64,000 nucleotides of DNA, taken from NCBI RefSeq assembly GCF_902497625.1, contig NZ_CABVGX010000004.1:62001-126000 (forward strand), read 5' to 3'. This DNA is from Pseudomonas fluorescens. Lineage in GTDB: Bacteria > Pseudomonadota > Gammaproteobacteria > Pseudomonadales > Pseudomonadaceae. The notes beneath the pieces are model-generated. The model saw only the letters and a program-made list of their open reading frames with translations. It was not told the DNA's origin and made no database searches. The translations under genes were made by a program, and so were the position numbers. This document shows positions 35,533 through 44,397 of the stretch, piece by piece (the first letter of the stretch is position 1; the number at the start of each line of letters is the position of its first letter).

Positions 35533-35600
35533 TTGCGAGCAGGCCCGCTGGCACATTTGACCGCGATCCCCTGTGGGAGCGAGCCTGCTCGCGAAGGCGC
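35533..35600. repeat. REP copies, GGGAGCG family
   Basis: A degenerate copy (TTGCGAGCAGGCCCGCTGGCAC) and a full inverted copy (TGTGGGAGCGAGCCTGCTCG) lie in the 244-bp gap between fiuR and fiuA. The rest of that gap (35377-35530) should carry the FiuI-dependent fiuA promoter, which I cannot place. Confidence 0.8.
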
Positions 35601-35620
35601 TTTATCTATCGAAACAAATT

Positions 35621-36595
35621 TCAGGGCTTGGCTTCTACCTTGGCCACCACCGTTACCCACCACGGCGTGTGCTGCTCGATCTGCACCGGCAGCGTAGGCA
35701 ATAACGCACTCAACGCCAGATCAGTGTCGTGCAGCGGAAAGCTGCCGGTGATGCGCAAGTCGGCAACCTGCGGCGCAACACCCAGATGCCCGCGACGATA
35801 GCGACCGAGCTCGCTTACCAGATCTTCCAGTCGCGTGTTGTCCACCACCAGCATGCCGCGGGTCCAGGCATCAGCGCCAGGGTTGAGCGCGGCCGTCGGC
35901 CCGAGGCCATTGCTGCGCATCAGCACCTGCTGACCTTCGCGCAAAATCTGCTCTTGCGAGCCCGACTGCGGACGAGCGGCGACGGCGGATTCCATCACGC
36001 TCAGGCGCGTGCCTTGCTCCTCACGCTTGACCAGGAACCTCGTACCCAATGCACGCATGCTGCCTTCGCGGGTTTCGACAATGAACGGCCGAGCATCGCC
36101 GTGGCCGGTCTCGATGAGAATCTCACCTTCCTGCAAAACAATCAGACGTTGCTTTTGATCGAATCGCACGTCCACCGCGCTGTGCGTGTTTAGGTTGATC
36201 AGTGTGCCGTCGCTCAGGTGCAAGGTGCGTTGTTCGCCGGTTGCAGTGCGCTGATCAGCCAGCCAGTAGTCGATTGGCAGATAACGATCGCCGGCAAACA
36301 ACGCCAGCCCGAGCACCGCCACCACACTTGCCAGACTGCTGCCCAGCTTGCGCACCCGCCGGCGAATGCCTTCGCGCGATTGCAACAGCACAGCACGGGC
36401 CGGCCCGCTGGCCACGCTGAAACGCTGATCAAGCATCCCCAGCTGACGCCAGGCGCGGGCGTGTTCTTCGTGGGCAGCGTGCCATTTGGCGAACTCCTCG
36501 CGCTGCACCGGGTTGCCGGAATCGAGCGACAACTGCCAGGCAATCGCCGCGTCCAGCACCTGTGCCGACACCGGCTTGGAACTGACCGCGTTCAA
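35621..36595 (-). CDS. fiuR: FecR-family anti-sigma/sigma regulator (FiuR-like)
   Basis: The protein has an N-terminal cytoplasmic sigma-binding region (DAAIAWQLSLDSGNP and WRQLGMLDQRF, the DUF4880 signature), a single membrane helix (LASVVAVLGLALFAGDRYL, about residue 95) and a periplasmic FecR domain (LSDGTLINLNTHSAVDVRF, REGSMRALGTRFLV). It receives the signal from the receptor STN domain and controls FiuI. The most likely start is a TTG at 36595 (MNAVSSKPVSAQVLD, 324 residues), which overlaps the fiuI stop and has GGAG 6 nt before it; a GTG at 36625 in the same frame is the alternative. Confidence 0.88.
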   Translation of the reverse strand: MNAVSSKPVSAQVLDAAIAWQLSLDSGNPVQREEFAKWHAAHEEHARAWRQLGMLDQRFSVASGPARAVLLQSREGIRRRVRKLGSSLASVVAVLGLALFAGDRYLPIDYWLADQRTATGEQRTLHLSDGTLINLNTHSAVDVRFDQKQRLIVLQEGEILIETGHGDARPFIVETREGSMRALGTRFLVKREEQGTRLSVMESAVAARPQSGSQEQILREGQQVLMRSNGLGPTAALNPGADAWTRGMLVVDNTRLEDLVSELGRYRRGHLGVAPQVADLRITGSFPLHDTDLALSALLPTLPVQIEQHTPWWVTVVAKVEAKP

Positions 36596-37110
36596 AGCGG
36601 CTCTCCGTACAGCGCGACGTAGCACTGGCGGATCCCTTGCGCGAGGTACTGACGCACGCGTGGCACCGATACCCCAAGACGCTGCGCGATTTCGGCATGC
36701 CCGAGGCCGTCGAGACGGTTATAGAGAAAGGCTGCCCGCGCTTTGCTCGACAGCGTGCCAAGCAAGCGGTCGATGTTTTTCAAGTCTTCGAGAATCAGTT
36801 GCTGTTCTTCCACGGACGGTTGTTCGCCCGCAGGAATCAGCATGAGTTCGGTGAGGTAAGCCTGTTCCAGTGCGGCGCGGCGGAAGTGATCAAACAGCAA
36901 GCCCTTGGCAATCGCCACCAGAAACGCCCGCGGCTCGCGGGGCTCCTTCAATTCATCGCGTCCCAGCAGGCGCACGAAAGTGTCCTGGCTGAGATCTTCG
37001 GCCCGTTGCGCACAGGCCACGTTGCGCCGCAACCAGCTCAAAAGCCACGATCGATGATCGCGATATAGCGCACCGACAAGCTCACTGTGAGGGCTTTGGA
37101 TTGACGACAC
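36592..37110 (-). CDS. fiuI: ECF sigma factor (FiuI-like)
   Basis: The 172-residue iron-starvation sigma factor of the FecI type has region 2 (AEDLSQDTFVRLLGRDELKE, PRAFLVAIAKGLLFDHFRR) and region 4 (LGHAEIAQRLGVSVPRVRQY). It starts at a GTG with GGTGA 6 nt upstream. It directs transcription of the fiuA receptor gene when its ferri-siderophore is sensed; being FecI-like, its own expression should be Fur controlled, and a Fur-like sequence is seen just upstream. Confidence 0.9.
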   Translation of the reverse strand: MSSIQSPHSELVGALYRDHRSWLLSWLRRNVACAQRAEDLSQDTFVRLLGRDELKEPREPRAFLVAIAKGLLFDHFRRAALEQAYLTELMLIPAGEQPSVEEQQLILEDLKNIDRLLGTLSSKARAAFLYNRLDGLGHAEIAQRLGVSVPRVRQYLAQGIRQCYVALYGEPL

Positions 37111-37141
37111 GCAGCATCACCGATTGGGAAATGTTAACTAA

Positions 37142-37156
37142 CGAGAATTGTTCGCG
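37142..37156. promoter_or_regulatory. Candidate Fur box upstream of fiuI
   Basis: CGAGAATTGTTCGCG is a 7-1-7 inverted repeat with 5 of 7 pairs conserved, resembling Pseudomonas Fur sites (GAGAATnATTCTC). It lies 32 bp before the GTG of fiuI, a typical operator distance. Confidence 0.45.
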
Positions 37157-37229
37157 ATTGTGGCAGAGGCGGGGGAGGTAAGCAATTGGCCACTGGTCGG
37201 GTGGAGCGCGACGGGATCACCCGATTCTA

Positions 37230-37490
37230 TGTAGCAGCTGCCGAAGGCTGCGTTCGGCTGCGCAGCCGTCGTAAATCAGGCTCGGCGGTATGTCTGATGT
37301 ACTTCAGGCATTGATTGACGACTGCTGCGCAGCCGGACGCAGCCTTCGGCAGCTGCTACAGGGGGGGCAGAGCGACGCAGCCTTCGGCAGCTGCTACAGG
37401 GGGGGGCAGAGTGACGCGGCCTTCGGCAGCTGCTACAGGGGGGGCAGAGCGACGCAGCCTTCGGCAGCTGCTACAAGGAGGGGTCAGAGC
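37230..37490. repeat. REP-type inverted repeat extended by a 38-bp tandem array
   Basis: An inverted repeat (TGTAGCAGCTGCCGAAGGCT to 37253, mirrored to 37360) is followed by the right arm repeated in tandem: GACGCAGCCTTCGGCAGCTG plus GCTACAGGGGGGGCAGAGC begins at 37336, 37374, 37413 and 37451, i.e. four copies with a 38-39 bp period. The array runs 7 bp into the 3' end of the exonuclease gene. Confidence 0.92.
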
Positions 37491-38191
37491 GACGGCGCTT
37501 GCTGCCGGCGCTTCCACTGACTCACCCGCTGCTGCAGGTTCATCGGGCTGTAAATCTGCTGCTGTCTTGCGCGGCTGAACAGGATCAGCGCTAGCTCTGC
37601 CGTGGCGAGCGCATCGGCGCTGGCATTGTGGCGCTCGAACACCTCCAGCTTGAACCAATCGATCCACTCGTCCAGGCCCCCCTCGCGAATGTTCGCTTGC
37701 GGACACAGCAATGGCGCAAGGTTCGCGACATCCAGAAACGGGTGATGCAATTTATAGCCCAGATGATCCTTCAATGCGCGCCCTAGCATGTGCTGATCGA
37801 ACGGCGCATGAAACGCCAGCAGCGGACTGTCGCCGACAAACTCCATGAACTCCAGCAAGGCTCGCGCCGGGTCGCTGCCGGCGGCAATTGCGCTCGGTCC
37901 CAACCCGTGAATCAGCACGCTAGGGCCGAGTTTACGGTCGTCGCATTGCAGGGTGCGCTCGAATTGCTGACTGAAATCGATCGCGCCGTCCTCGATCACC
38001 ACCGCACCGATCGACAGCACCTGGTCCTTGTTAAGATTCAGTCCGGTGGTTTCCAGATCGAGCACCACCCAGCGTTGCTCACGCAGGCTGCACTCGCTCA
38101 ATTCAACCACGGTTGGCAAGCGTTGCAGCCGCTGTTGCAGCTCGCTCGACAGTGCAACGCTGGCCGGGCGTAACCACGAGAACAGATTCAT
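37484..38191 (-). CDS. DEDDh 3'-5' exonuclease (DNA polymerase III epsilon-like)
   Basis: The 235-residue protein has an exonuclease domain with VVLDLETTGLNLNKDQVLSI (ExoI, DxE), AFHAPFDQHMLGRAL (ExoII, FD) and ERHNASADALATAELAL (ExoIII, H-x4-D). It overlaps the upstream CBS/nucleotidyltransferase gene by 4 nt, a pairing conserved in many proteobacteria, which suggests a shared but uncharacterised role. It is not the replicative DnaQ. Its last codons (QAPSL) are encoded by the beginning of the repeat array. Confidence 0.88.
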   Translation of the reverse strand: MNLFSWLRPASVALSSELQQRLQRLPTVVELSECSLREQRWVVLDLETTGLNLNKDQVLSIGAVVIEDGAIDFSQQFERTLQCDDRKLGPSVLIHGLGPSAIAAGSDPARALLEFMEFVGDSPLLAFHAPFDQHMLGRALKDHLGYKLHHPFLDVANLAPLLCPQANIREGGLDEWIDWFKLEVFERHNASADALATAELALILFSRARQQQIYSPMNLQQRVSQWKRRQQAPSL

Positions 38192-40122
38192 AACTGATAC
38201 CGCAGAGCCAGGCTACTTTGCAGGCGTTGTGCCTGACGCAGGGACTCACGCAGGATTCGTCGATCCAGATGGTTAAGGGTGTCCGGATCGACCCTGTTGG
38301 AGTAGGGCAGATTCTCGCGAGTTTGTAGCTGATGTTGCTGCATGCGGGTTTGCTGAATGAAGTGATACGCCTCTTCGTACGCCGCGCCGTCCAGCCGCTC
38401 GATGACCTCTTTGGCGACCAACTGGCGGAAACGCTCCAGAGTGTTATTCGCCTCGATGCCGTGGGCCAGCGCCAGCAGACGCGCGCCGTCGACAAATGGC
38501 GTCAGGCCCTGGACTTTCAGGTCCAGCGTGGCTTTCTCGCCATTCTTGCGCGCCAACACGAACTCGCGGAAACGTCCCACCGGCGGACGGTTACGCAGCG
38601 CGTTTTCGGCGAGCATGCGCTGGAACAGGCGATTGTCGCTGACCTGGTCAAGAATTCCTTTGCGCAGCTGTTCGCAACCTTGCTCGTTGCCCCAGACCAC
38701 ACGCAGATCGAAATAAATGCTCGAACCCAACAGGTTCTCCGGCGTCGCTTCGCGAATGAAAGCCGCAAATCGACGGGCCCACTCGGCCCGGGACAGACAC
38801 AGCTCGGGGTTGCCGGCCATGATGTTGCCTTTGCACAGGGTGAAACCGCACAACGCCAGGCTTTGATTGATCTGCTGGGCGATCGGCAGCAGCTTGCCGC
38901 GAATCTCGGCAGCGTGTGCCGCGTCTCGGGCTTCGAACAGAATGCCATTGTCCTGGTCGGTATGCAGCGTTTGCTCGCGGCGGCCTTCGCTGCCAAAACA
39001 CAGCCAGCTGAAAGGCAGGCCGGGGTCGCCTTTCTCGGCCAGGGTCAACTCGATCACCCGGCACACCGTGTGATCATTGAGCAAGGTAATGATGTGGGTG
39101 ATCTGCGTCGACGACGCGCCGTGGGCGAGCATGCGCTCCACCAACTGGCCGATTTCACCGCGCAGCGCCACCAGATTTTCCACCCGCTGAGCGCTACGGA
39201 TGGTGCGCGCCAGGTGAACCAGATCGACCCGTTGCAGGGAAAACAAATCACGCTCGGACACCACGCCGCACAAGCGTTGATCCTTGACCAGACAGACGTG
39301 GGCGATATGTCGCTCGGTCATGGCAATCGCCGCATCGAAGGCGCTGTGGTCCGGCGACAGAAAAAACGGTGCCGGGGTCATGTGCAGTTGGATGCGTTCG
39401 TTGAAATCATTGGTGCCGCCGGCCACCACATGGCGCAGGTCGCGCAGGGTGAAGATGCCCAGCGGCGCTTTGTCTTCATCGACGATCACAATGCTGCCGA
39501 CCTGCTGCTCGTGCATCTGGGTAACGGCTTCACGCAACGGTGTCGCGGGACTGCACATGACCGGATGGCGCATGGCCAATTCACCCAGGCGGGTGTTGAG
39601 CGAATATTGCGTGCCGAGGGTTTCCACGGCTTTCTGCTGGACTTGCTGGTTGACCTGATCGAGCAAGCTGCTCACACCGCGCAGGGCAAAGTCGCGAAAT
39701 GCGTTGGACAGGGCGAACAGCTTGATGAACGCCAGCTTGTTCAGTTGCAGGCAAAAGGTGTCTTCGGCGGCGAGGTGTTCGGTCCGTGTGGCGCGCTCGC
39801 CGAGCAACGCCGCCAGAGGAAAGCACTCGCCCGTGGTGATTTCGAATGTGGTCTCGGTGCCACCCTTCGCCGAGTGCGGACGTTGGCCCACCACGCGGCC
39901 TTGCTTGACGATGTAGAAGTGTTCAACCGGGCCATCGGCAGGCTTGATGATGCTCTCGTCAGGCGCGTAAAAACGCAGCTGACATTGTTCCACCAGGAAC
40001 GCCAGGTGCGCGTGTTCCATCTGATTGAAGGGCGGGAAACGCTGAAGGAATTGCAACGTACCCTGGATGTTCTGCAACACCGCGGTTTTCCCTGCCTGTA
40101 TGAAGGCGTCCGCTTTACTCAT
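38188..40122 (-). CDS. Cyclic-nucleotide-binding/CBS/DUF294 nucleotidyltransferase protein
   Basis: The 644-residue protein reads, in order: a cNMP-binding-like domain (residues about 20-145, with ITTGECFPLAALLGERATRT), two CBS domains (about 160-280, HPVMCSPATPLREAVTQMHE, MTERHIAHVCLVKDQRLCGV), a DUF294 GlnD-like nucleotidyltransferase domain (FGSEGRREQTLHTDQDNGIL, the G-S-x(n)-R and DxD signature) and a DUF294_C helical domain. It starts MSKADAFIQAGKTAV at 40122; the longer frame upstream is antisense to the receiver gene. It probably senses an adenylyl ligand and modifies a partner protein; target unknown. Confidence 0.88.
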   Translation of the reverse strand: MSKADAFIQAGKTAVLQNIQGTLQFLQRFPPFNQMEHAHLAFLVEQCQLRFYAPDESIIKPADGPVEHFYIVKQGRVVGQRPHSAKGGTETTFEITTGECFPLAALLGERATRTEHLAAEDTFCLQLNKLAFIKLFALSNAFRDFALRGVSSLLDQVNQQVQQKAVETLGTQYSLNTRLGELAMRHPVMCSPATPLREAVTQMHEQQVGSIVIVDEDKAPLGIFTLRDLRHVVAGGTNDFNERIQLHMTPAPFFLSPDHSAFDAAIAMTERHIAHVCLVKDQRLCGVVSERDLFSLQRVDLVHLARTIRSAQRVENLVALRGEIGQLVERMLAHGASSTQITHIITLLNDHTVCRVIELTLAEKGDPGLPFSWLCFGSEGRREQTLHTDQDNGILFEARDAAHAAEIRGKLLPIAQQINQSLALCGFTLCKGNIMAGNPELCLSRAEWARRFAAFIREATPENLLGSSIYFDLRVVWGNEQGCEQLRKGILDQVSDNRLFQRMLAENALRNRPPVGRFREFVLARKNGEKATLDLKVQGLTPFVDGARLLALAHGIEANNTLERFRQLVAKEVIERLDGAAYEEAYHFIQQTRMQQHQLQTRENLPYSNRVDPDTLNHLDRRILRESLRQAQRLQSSLALRYQL

Positions 40123-40378
40123 AACCGTTACCGCATGCTTTTGGAATTGTTGTCGTCGGATGACTTTGCCATGGTCGACTCCTGCACGCAGGGTGCCCAT
40201 TGGACGTAAGTCTAGGTAGGCAGCAGAGCTTATGAAGTTTCGGAAAAACCTTACGTAACTATGGGAAGAACCTATGCTTTTGCCTATTGGAAATAAATCC
40301 GACGAAGTGCACATTGTCGGTCCATTTGGCGATGTCTCACCACTGTGCCAGGGATCGATTTGAAACGTAGAGAAAGCC

Positions 40379-40825
40379 ATGTCCGACCACGATATTTTGA
40401 CTGACGACGAGCGCGAGGCGCTGAGCGCAGTCATGCTCGAACCTGATTTACCGCCGCAACGGGTGTTGATCGTTGACGACGATAAAGATGCGCGCGAGCT
40501 CTTGTCGGAGATCCTGGGGCTGGACGGAATCCGCTGCCTCACTGCGGCCAGCGGTGAAACTGCATTGAAGATGCTCAGCGAGAAGCCATCGATCGGGCTG
40601 GTCATTACTGATCTACGCATGGGCCACATCGACGGCCTGGACCTGATCCGTCAGGTGCGCGAATCAACGCGCGCAGCCTTGCCGTTTATCATTGTCTCCG
40701 GCGACGCCGACGTGCAGGACGCGATTGCGGCAATGCATTTGAGCGTGGTGGATTTTCTGCTCAAGCCAATTGATAGCGTGAAATTGCTTGAGCTGGTCAA
40801 GCATGAGTTGGGGATGGAGCCCTGA
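40379..40825 (+). CDS. Single-domain response regulator (CheY-like)
   Basis: The 148-residue protein has a 28-residue lead and one receiver domain: RVLIVDDDKDARELLSEILG (acidic pocket), LVITDLRMGHIDGLDLIRQ (phospho-acceptor Asp), FIIVSGDADVQDAI (switch Ser) and FLLKPIDSVKLLEL (Lys). No output domain and no adjacent kinase gene are present. It is divergent from the CBS/nucleotidyltransferase gene, 256 bp away, so the kinase and output partner are unknown. Confidence 0.9.
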   Translation: MSDHDILTDDEREALSAVMLEPDLPPQRVLIVDDDKDARELLSEILGLDGIRCLTAASGETALKMLSEKPSIGLVITDLRMGHIDGLDLIRQVRESTRAALPFIIVSGDADVQDAIAAMHLSVVDFLLKPIDSVKLLELVKHELGMEP

Positions 40826-40851
40826 TCAAAGTTCTGCGTTGCCTGTTCGAT

Positions 40852-40948
40852 CGCCTTCGCGGGCAAGCCGCGCTCCCACAGGTTATGTGTCGTATATAGA
40901 ATTTTCGCTCGGCACAAACCTGTGGGAGCGTGGCTTGCCCGCGAAGGC
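40852..40948. repeat. REP doublet, GGGAGCG-TGGCTTGCCCGCG variant
   Basis: CGCCTTCGCGGGCAAGCCGC and TGTGGGAGCGTGGCTTGCCC are inverted to one another between the convergent receiver gene and glcB. Confidence 0.9.
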
Positions 40949-40970
40949 TGCACCGCCAAATCAAGTGAAC

Positions 40971-41005
40971 AAAAAAAGCCCTGATCCTTCGATCAGGGCT
41001 TTTTC
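40971..41005. terminator. Bidirectional rho-independent terminator between the receiver gene and glcB
   Basis: A-run, stem AGCCCTGATC/GATCAGGGCT with loop CTTC, then T5. The symmetric A and T runs suit termination of both convergent genes. Confidence 0.93.
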
Positions 41006-41026
41006 ATTTGTGGCTTCAGCGCTCAA

Positions 41027-43204
41027 TCACAGGCCATTGGCAGCCTTGAATTCACGACGACGACGGTGCAACACCGGCTCGGTATAGCCATTCGGCTGCT
41101 TCGTTCCTTCCACCACCAGTTCGACCGCTGCCTGGAAGGCAATGTTGCTGTCGAAATCCGGTGCCAGAGGACGGTAAAGCGCATCGTTGGCGTTCTGACG
41201 GTCAACCACCGGCGCCATGCGCTTGAGGCTTTCCATCACTTGCTCTTCGGTAACGATGCCATGGCGAAGCCAGTTGGCGATGTGCTGGCTGGAAATGCGC
41301 AGCGTGGCACGGTCTTCCATCAGGCCGACGTCGTTAATGTCCGGCACTTTCGAACAGCCCACGCCCTGATCGATCCAGCGCACCACGTAACCGAGAATGC
41401 CCTGGGCATTGTTGTCCAGTTCGTTCTTGATCTGTTCTGCGCTCCAGCTCGGGTTCACCGCCAGCGGGATGGTCAGGATGTCGTCGACCGAGGCGCGCTC
41501 GCGTTTGGCCAGTTCGGCCTGACGGGCAAACACATCCACTTTGTGATAATGCAGTGCGTGCAGTGCAGCTGCGGTCGGCGAAGGTACCCACGCCGTGTTC
41601 GCGCCAGCCATCGGGTGAGCGATCTTCTGTTCCAGCATCGCCGCCATCAGGTCGGGCATCGCCCACATGCCTTTACCAATTTGCGCGCGACCTTGCAGGC
41701 CAGTACTCAAACCGATGTCGACGTTCCAGTTTTCATAAGCGCCGATCCATTTCTCAGCCTTCATGTCAGCCTTGCGCACCACCGGGCCAGCTTCCATCGA
41801 GGTGTGGATTTCATCGCCGGTACGGTCGAGGAAACCGGTGTTGATGAACACCACACGCTCGCTCGCCGCTTTGATGCATGCCTTGAGGTTGACCGTGGTG
41901 CGGCGTTCCTCGTCCATGATCCCGACTTTCAGCGTATTGCGCGGCAGCCCGAGCACGTCTTCGACGCGTGCGAACAACTCGTTGGTGAACGCGACTTCTT
42001 CCGGGCCGTGCATCTTCGGCTTGACGATATACACCGAACCGGTGCGGCTGTTCTTGCGCGAGTTGTTGCCGTTGAGGCTGTGAATGGCAGCAAGGCTGGT
42101 GACCAGGCCGTCGAGAATGCCTTCCGGCACTTCGTTGCACTGGCTGTCGAGGATTGCGTCGATGGTCATCAGGTGACCGACATTGCGCACGAACAGCAGC
42201 GACCGACCGTGCAGGCTCAGTTCCTTGCCGTCGACGCCGGTGTAGGTGCGGTCGGCGTTCATGGTGCGGGTAAACGTCTTGCCGCCCTTGGCCACTTCTT
42301 CCGCCAGGTCGCCTTTCATCAGGCCCAGCCAGTTGCGGTAGATGACCACTTTGTCGTCGGCATCGACGGCGGCGACGGAGTCTTCGCAGTCCATGATGGT
42401 CGTCAGTGCGGCTTCCATCAGGATGTCTTTGATGCCCGCCGGGTCGGTCTGGCCGACCGGAGTGCTGGCATCGACCTGGATTTCGAAGTGCAGGCCGTTG
42501 TTCTTCAGCAGGATCGCGGTCGGTGCGTTGGCATCGCCGTGGAAACCGATCAACTGAGCATCGCTGCGCAAGCCTGAGTTGCTGCCACCCTTAAGGGCAA
42601 CGACCAGTTTGCCGTCAATGATCTTGTATCCGGTCGAGTCTACATGCGAGCCGGCGGCCAATGGCGCAGCTTCGTCGAGGAAGGCGCGGGCGAAGGCAAT
42701 AACCTTGTCGCCGCGGACCTTGTTGTAGCCTTTGCCTTTTTCCGCGCCACCGGCTTCGCTGATGGCGTCAGTGCCGTAGAGCGCGTCGTACAACGAGCCC
42801 CAGCGAGCGTTCGAGGCGTTGAGCGCGAAACGGGCATTCATCACCGGCACCACAAGCTGCGGGCCGGCCATGCGTGCGATTTCATCATCGACGTTTTGCG
42901 TCGTTGCTTGGAAATCCGCCACTTCCGGCAGCAGGTAGCCGATGTCCTGAAGGAAAGTTTTATAGGCCGACGCATCATGCGCTTGACCCGCACGAGTCTG
43001 GTGCCAGGCATCAATGCGAGCCTGGAAATCATCGCGTTTGGCGAGTAGGGCTTTGTTCTTCGGCGCCAGGTCATGAATGACCTTGTCGGCACCGTCCCAG
43101 AACTTGTCGGCGGTGAGACCGGTACCGGGAATGACTTCGTTGTTCACGAAGTCGAACAGGACTTTGGCGACCTGAAGGCCACCGACTTGAACGTGTTCAG
43201 TCAT
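41027..43204 (-). CDS. glcB: Malate synthase G
   Basis: The 725-residue enzyme condenses glyoxylate and acetyl-CoA to malate in the glyoxylate bypass. It is the long monomeric isoform G, recognised by [55 protein letters not shown] and [13 protein letters not shown]. The start at 43204 has GAGGCAAGCA before it. It corresponds to PA0482 of P. aeruginosa. The gene lacks aceA nearby, as is usual in this genus. Confidence 0.97.
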   Translation of the reverse strand: MTEHVQVGGLQVAKVLFDFVNNEVIPGTGLTADKFWDGADKVIHDLAPKNKALLAKRDDFQARIDAWHQTRAGQAHDASAYKTFLQDIGYLLPEVADFQATTQNVDDEIARMAGPQLVVPVMNARFALNASNARWGSLYDALYGTDAISEAGGAEKGKGYNKVRGDKVIAFARAFLDEAAPLAAGSHVDSTGYKIIDGKLVVALKGGSNSGLRSDAQLIGFHGDANAPTAILLKNNGLHFEIQVDASTPVGQTDPAGIKDILMEAALTTIMDCEDSVAAVDADDKVVIYRNWLGLMKGDLAEEVAKGGKTFTRTMNADRTYTGVDGKELSLHGRSLLFVRNVGHLMTIDAILDSQCNEVPEGILDGLVTSLAAIHSLNGNNSRKNSRTGSVYIVKPKMHGPEEVAFTNELFARVEDVLGLPRNTLKVGIMDEERRTTVNLKACIKAASERVVFINTGFLDRTGDEIHTSMEAGPVVRKADMKAEKWIGAYENWNVDIGLSTGLQGRAQIGKGMWAMPDLMAAMLEQKIAHPMAGANTAWVPSPTAAALHALHYHKVDVFARQAELAKRERASVDDILTIPLAVNPSWSAEQIKNELDNNAQGILGYVVRWIDQGVGCSKVPDINDVGLMEDRATLRISSQHIANWLRHGIVTEEQVMESLKRMAPVVDRQNANDALYRPLAPDFDSNIAFQAAVELVVEGTKQPNGYTEPVLHRRRREFKAANGL

Positions 43205-43663
43205 TGCTTGCCTCACTCTGCTCAGCTATTTCGCTTTTCAGCTCTTCAAATTGACAATGAAGCCTCTGGCTATTTAAACCACAAACCCCTTCTACCAGTA
43301 CATGCCATTTCGGGCGGCTGGGTTGTAACCGATCAACGGCTTGGAGGCCTTGCTGACAGGGCTTTCAGGGTTGCGACTGCGCCTGTGGCAGACATCGATC
43401 CAAGGTTATGTAGTGCGCGCTGCGGCATACTACATGATGAATTGCGCTTGTGAAAATCAGACTAATTACGTCGTTCTGCGACGCCATGACGCATTGCGGT
43501 CACGACGGGGAACGGGATGTTCTCAAAAAACTATTGGATTGTTCCAGTTAAATATCAAAAGTTGTACACGATTTTTGCTTCTCTCCCGATCGGCGTCAGA
43601 CGATTCAACACAGATTGACCCCTTGCCTATACTTCTTTTTCTAAAACAAAAGAGGGCTGCGCC
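43205..43663. other. Divergent intergenic region glcB / GcvR-like gene
   Basis: The 459 bp carry no convincing gene. The right third is AT-rich and has a TATACT-type -10 (43628) ahead of the GcvR-like gene, with no good -35 match. No REP element is present, unusual for a gap of this length here. Confidence 0.5.
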
Positions 43664-44182
43664 ATGGACCACCTCGTACTCACTGTATTCGCACCGGACA
43701 AGGCTGGGCAGGTCGAGCGCATCGCCCAGTGCATAGCCGAGCATGGCGGCAACTGGTTGGAGAGCCGCATGTCGCGCATGGCCGGGCAGTTTGCCGGGAT
43801 TCTTCGGGTAGGCGTGCCGGCCGAAGCCTACGATGAATTGGTCGACGCCCTGCAAGCGTTGTCGACCCATGGCATTCGGGTGCTGATTGCCGAAAGCGGC
43901 ATCGAGCAATCCTGCACCTGGAAACCGATTGCCATGGAGCTGGTAGGTAATGATCGCCCCGGTATCGTTCGCGACATCACGCGTTTGTTAAGTGAGCAGG
44001 GGGTGAATCTTGAACGGCTGGTGACAGAAGTGCGTCCAGCGCCAATGAGCAGCGAGCCTCTGTTCCACGCTGAAGCCATTCTCGCTGTGCCGTTGACCTT
44101 GTCGCTGGACGTTTTACAGTCGCGGCTGGAGACGCTGGCGGACGATCTCATGGTCGAATTGGTGCTGCGCAGCGAACCATGA
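43664..44182 (+). CDS. Glycine cleavage system regulator GcvR-like ACT-domain protein
   Basis: The 172-residue protein is made of two ACT domains: LVLTVFAPDKAGQVERIAQC (residues 4-23) and AMELVGNDRPGIVRDITRLL (residues 89-108). In E. coli GcvR binds GcvA and represses the glycine cleavage genes unless glycine is present; Pseudomonas relatives are annotated the same way, but this is by homology. It lies alone, 459 bp from glcB. Confidence 0.85.
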   Translation: MDHLVLTVFAPDKAGQVERIAQCIAEHGGNWLESRMSRMAGQFAGILRVGVPAEAYDELVDALQALSTHGIRVLIAESGIEQSCTWKPIAMELVGNDRPGIVRDITRLLSEQGVNLERLVTEVRPAPMSSEPLFHAEAILAVPLTLSLDVLQSRLETLADDLMVELVLRSEP

Positions 44183-44199
44183 TCAGGTTATCCAAGTTA

Positions 44200-44340
44200 A
44201 ACGTGCACCTGCCTGTGGATAACCTGTAGAGACAGCCCGCCAGCCCACGCCGGCCGGGCTTCTTCAAGTTCTGATCAAAAAACCAGCAGTTTCAACAAGT
44301 TGCGCACATTCGGCGGGGATCACGCTGTGGATAACCTTGG
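44200..44340. repeat. Pair of DnaA-box-like strings behind the GcvR-like gene
   Basis: TGTGGATAAC occurs at 44214 and 44326, with a truncated box GGTTATCCAAG at 44187. These are the reverse complement of the DnaA box. They lie in the gap between convergent genes; significance is unknown, since such strings are frequent in pseudomonads. Confidence 0.4.
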
Positions 44341-44397
44341 GAAGGATGTATGTAGGCCACGGCAGACGTGGCCTGTAGAGATTTGTACGTTTTCTGA

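Noticed and set aside
37336..37490. CRISPR-like array of four units
   Set aside because: There are no unique spacers; the units abut and are arms of a REP element.
38332..40209. 625-codon open frame on the plus strand opposite the CBS/nucleotidyltransferase gene
   Set aside because: It is a shadow frame rich in Ala, Gln and Arg without motifs, whereas the minus strand shows cNMP, CBS and DUF294 signatures.
44200..44340. Second origin-like locus with DnaA boxes
   Set aside because: Only two boxes with no register, AT-rich element or repeats; such strings are common in this genus.
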